43,054 nucleotides of DNA from an uncultured Prevotellaceae bacterium (GTDB lineage Bacteria > Bacteroidota > Bacteroidia > Bacteroidales > Bacteroidaceae). The stretch covers positions 1-43,054 of the forward strand of contig CAMVAT010000025.1 in assembly GCA_947165505.1 (NCBI GenBank), written 5' to 3'. The notes under the pieces are model-generated. The model worked only from the letters and a program-made list of their open reading frames with translations, was not told where the DNA came from and ran no database searches. Below, piece after piece: positions 41,621 to 43,054 of this stretch. The position numbers and the translations under genes are program-made. The stretch's first letter is position 1; every line of letters starts with the position of its first letter.

Positions 41621-42917
41621 CTGGTTCATATCCACCCATCTCACGGATGGCATTTTTCAACATCGTGTATTGCTGATAAAGGTTGTTGACAGGCTGTTCT
41701 CCACGGGTAAAGTCGTGCATCGGACTCTTGAGGAAGAAGCTGAGGAATCGCTGTATGCCGTAGCGTCCGGCCCGGGCCGCCAGGTCGGATAGCAGCGAGA
41801 GGTCGAGCAGCAGGGGTGCCGCCAGGATGGAGTCGCGACAGAGGAAATTGATTTTGATTTGCATGGGATAGCCCATCCAACCGAAGATATCAATATTGTC
41901 CCAACTCTCTTTATTGTCGTTGCGCGGGGGGTAGTAGTTGATGCGCACTTTATGATAATAGTCGGTATAGAGGTCGGGCTGCCGCTGGGCATCGAGGATG
42001 GTCTCGAGTGTTGACAGTTTGCTCACCTCCTTGGTGCGGAAGTTGGCCGGCTCGTCGAGCACCAGTCCGTCGCGGTTGCCGAGGATATTGGTCGAGAACC
42101 ACCCGTTGAGTCCGAGGCAGCGTGTGCTGATGATGGGTGCGAAGCCGCTTTTCACGAGTGTCTGCCCCGTTTTGAAGTCTTTGCCGGCGATGGGCAGTCG
42201 GTTTTTCTCTGCCAGTTGCCACATCGCAGGTATATCGACGGTGGTGTTGGGCGCGCCCATGATGAAGGGAGCCCCCTCGCAGAGTGCCGCATAAGCATAG
42301 CACATCGAGGGTGCCACATGCTGTGTGTCGTTTTCCTTCATGGCCTCTTCGAGTGCGTCGAGCGACCCGTGCACCTGTTCGCAGTAGGGCACGTAAATCT
42401 CTGTCGAGGCGGCCCAGATGACCACGACGCGTGCCAGTTGTCGTTCGCTCTTCCACCGGCGTATGTCGGCCCTGATGTTCTCTGCCATCTGCCAGCGTGT
42501 GTCGGCCTGCATGATATTGTCGCCGTCGATGCGCTTCACGTAGTTTTTATCGAAGGCGGCCTTCATCGGCACGATCTGCTCCAGTTCGTCGCGCACGGGG
42601 TCGATGTCTTTTTGTTGCAGCACCTGTGCATATACCGCCGCCTGGTAGGCGTTTTGCGGATACACATCCCATGTGGCGAACTCGATGTCGTCTAAGCTTG
42701 CCAGGGGTACGATCTCGCCGTATGAGAGGTATTGCTTGTCGTATCCTCTGCCCACACGTATTTTATCATATTGTGTCATCGACCCGACGGGGCGTGCCAG
42801 TCCTTTGCGTGCCATGAGCACGCCAGTCATGAATGTGGTGGCCACGGCGCCGCAGCCCACCACCATGATGCCGAGTTTGCCCTCAGCGGGTCGAATGTTT
42901 GTTTCTTTCTTTTCCAT
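41604..42917 (-). CDS. myo-Inositol-1-phosphate synthase
   Basis: The 437-residue protein shows the Rossmann start MVVGCGAVATTFMTGVL and the INO1-type motifs APNTTVDIP, AGKDFKTGQT, GWFSTNILGN and SILAAPLLLDL. It converts glucose-6-phosphate to 1L-myo-inositol-1-phosphate with NAD+. In Bacteroidales this enzyme starts synthesis of phosphatylinositol-type lipids and inositol sphingolipids. The other inositol-lipid genes are not in this window. It heads a run of four closely spaced genes (DUF5686, thioesterase, response regulator). Confidence 0.93.
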   Translation of the reverse strand: MEKKETNIRPAEGKLGIMVVGCGAVATTFMTGVLMARKGLARPVGSMTQYDKIRVGRGYDKQYLSYGEIVPLASLDDIEFATWDVYPQNAYQAAVYAQVLQQKDIDPVRDELEQIVPMKAAFDKNYVKRIDGDNIMQADTRWQMAENIRADIRRWKSERQLARVVVIWAASTEIYVPYCEQVHGSLDALEEAMKENDTQHVAPSMCYAYAALCEGAPFIMGAPNTTVDIPAMWQLAEKNRLPIAGKDFKTGQTLVKSGFAPIISTRCLGLNGWFSTNILGNRDGLVLDEPANFRTKEVSKLSTLETILDAQRQPDLYTDYYHKVRINYYPPRNDNKESWDNIDIFGWMGYPMQIKINFLCRDSILAAPLLLDLSLLSDLAARAGRYGIQRFLSFFLKSPMHDFTRGEQPVNNLYQQYTMLKNAIREMGGYEPDEEID

Positions 42918-43054
42918 GTATATATTTTTTGGTCGTTTGGTCGTTTGGGAGATTGGGAGATTGGGAGATTTTTGGGAGGTTGGGAGTTTGGGAGTATAAG
43001 AGTTTGGACATTAGTTGTCGTGCTTGGAATGTAGGGACAGGGCGTGCCCTGTCC
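42918..43054. repeat. Repeat mosaic at the right edge
   Basis: TTTGGTCGTTTGG and GGGAGATTGGGAGATTGG units lead to a GTTTGGACATTAGTTGTCGTG segment and one palindrome arm (43031-43054). The last 70 bases resemble 29865-29930. The pair is cut by the window end. No promoter for the inositol-phosphate synthase gene is recognised here. Confidence 0.8.

Overview
The window looks like chromosomal DNA of a Prevotella-like member of the Bacteroidales. This rests on gene families largely confined to that order (DUF4199, DUF4230, DUF4738, DUF5686 and DUF6452/DUF6048-like proteins, BspA-type leucine-rich repeats), on many TAnnTTTG-type -7 promoter elements, on the absence of clear Shine-Dalgarno sequences, and on two secreted proteins that share a GIYI-type C-terminal tail. 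The genus cannot be fixed by eye.

Layout. 1-3589: end of a cobalamin cluster (cbiK 3' end, TonB-dependent receptor, cobD-like aminotransferase). 3809-6190: secreted M4 metallopeptidase. 6198-6438: bidirectional terminator, tRNA-Thr(TGT) and SRP RNA, the two RNAs four bases apart on the minus strand. 6632-9252: DUF4199 protein, GT2 glycosyltransferase, lipoprotein and DUF6048-like protein. 9556-13203: apbE, Crp/Fnr regulator, truA and an EamA transporter. 13284-16531: small secreted protein, small minus-strand protein and M3 peptidase. 16678-19041: dCMP deaminase, S41 protease and DUF721. recF (minus) is divergent from TPR protein-ribH (20441-21597). 21712-25486: DUF4738 lipoprotein, two DUF4230 proteins and an AGCS symporter. 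25823-28486: BspA-like surface protein with a 67-residue partner. 29313-29807: GNAT acetyltransferase. 30139-33743: a two-gene corrinoid methyltransferase unit. 34499-35755: TPM-domain protein. 35796-37076: AAA/DUF4143 ATPase with a four-copy 23-bp repeat array upstream. 37921-42917: minus-strand operon of myo-inositol-phosphate synthase, DUF5686 protein, thioesterase and LuxR-type response regulator.

Two things stand out. The first is the 979-residue protein at 30804-33743. It joins a URO-D-superfamily domain, a zinc-type homocysteine S-methyltransferase domain and a cobalamin-binding module, but has no pterin (methyl-THF) domain. A separate reactivation-domain gene overlaps its stop codon. 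This suggests a corrinoid methionine synthase with a non-folate methyl donor.

The second is dense repeat content. Several families of short GC-rich palindromes and simple-sequence blocks fill most intergenic gaps in a recurring order. Members of the same families also lie in frame inside at least four protein-coding genes, four times in the methyltransferase fusion alone. This resembles the protein-invading palindromic elements known in Rickettsia, but with different sequences.

The window shows no CRISPR array, no transposase gene and no rRNA. Assignments rest on reading protein motifs by eye, without database searches.
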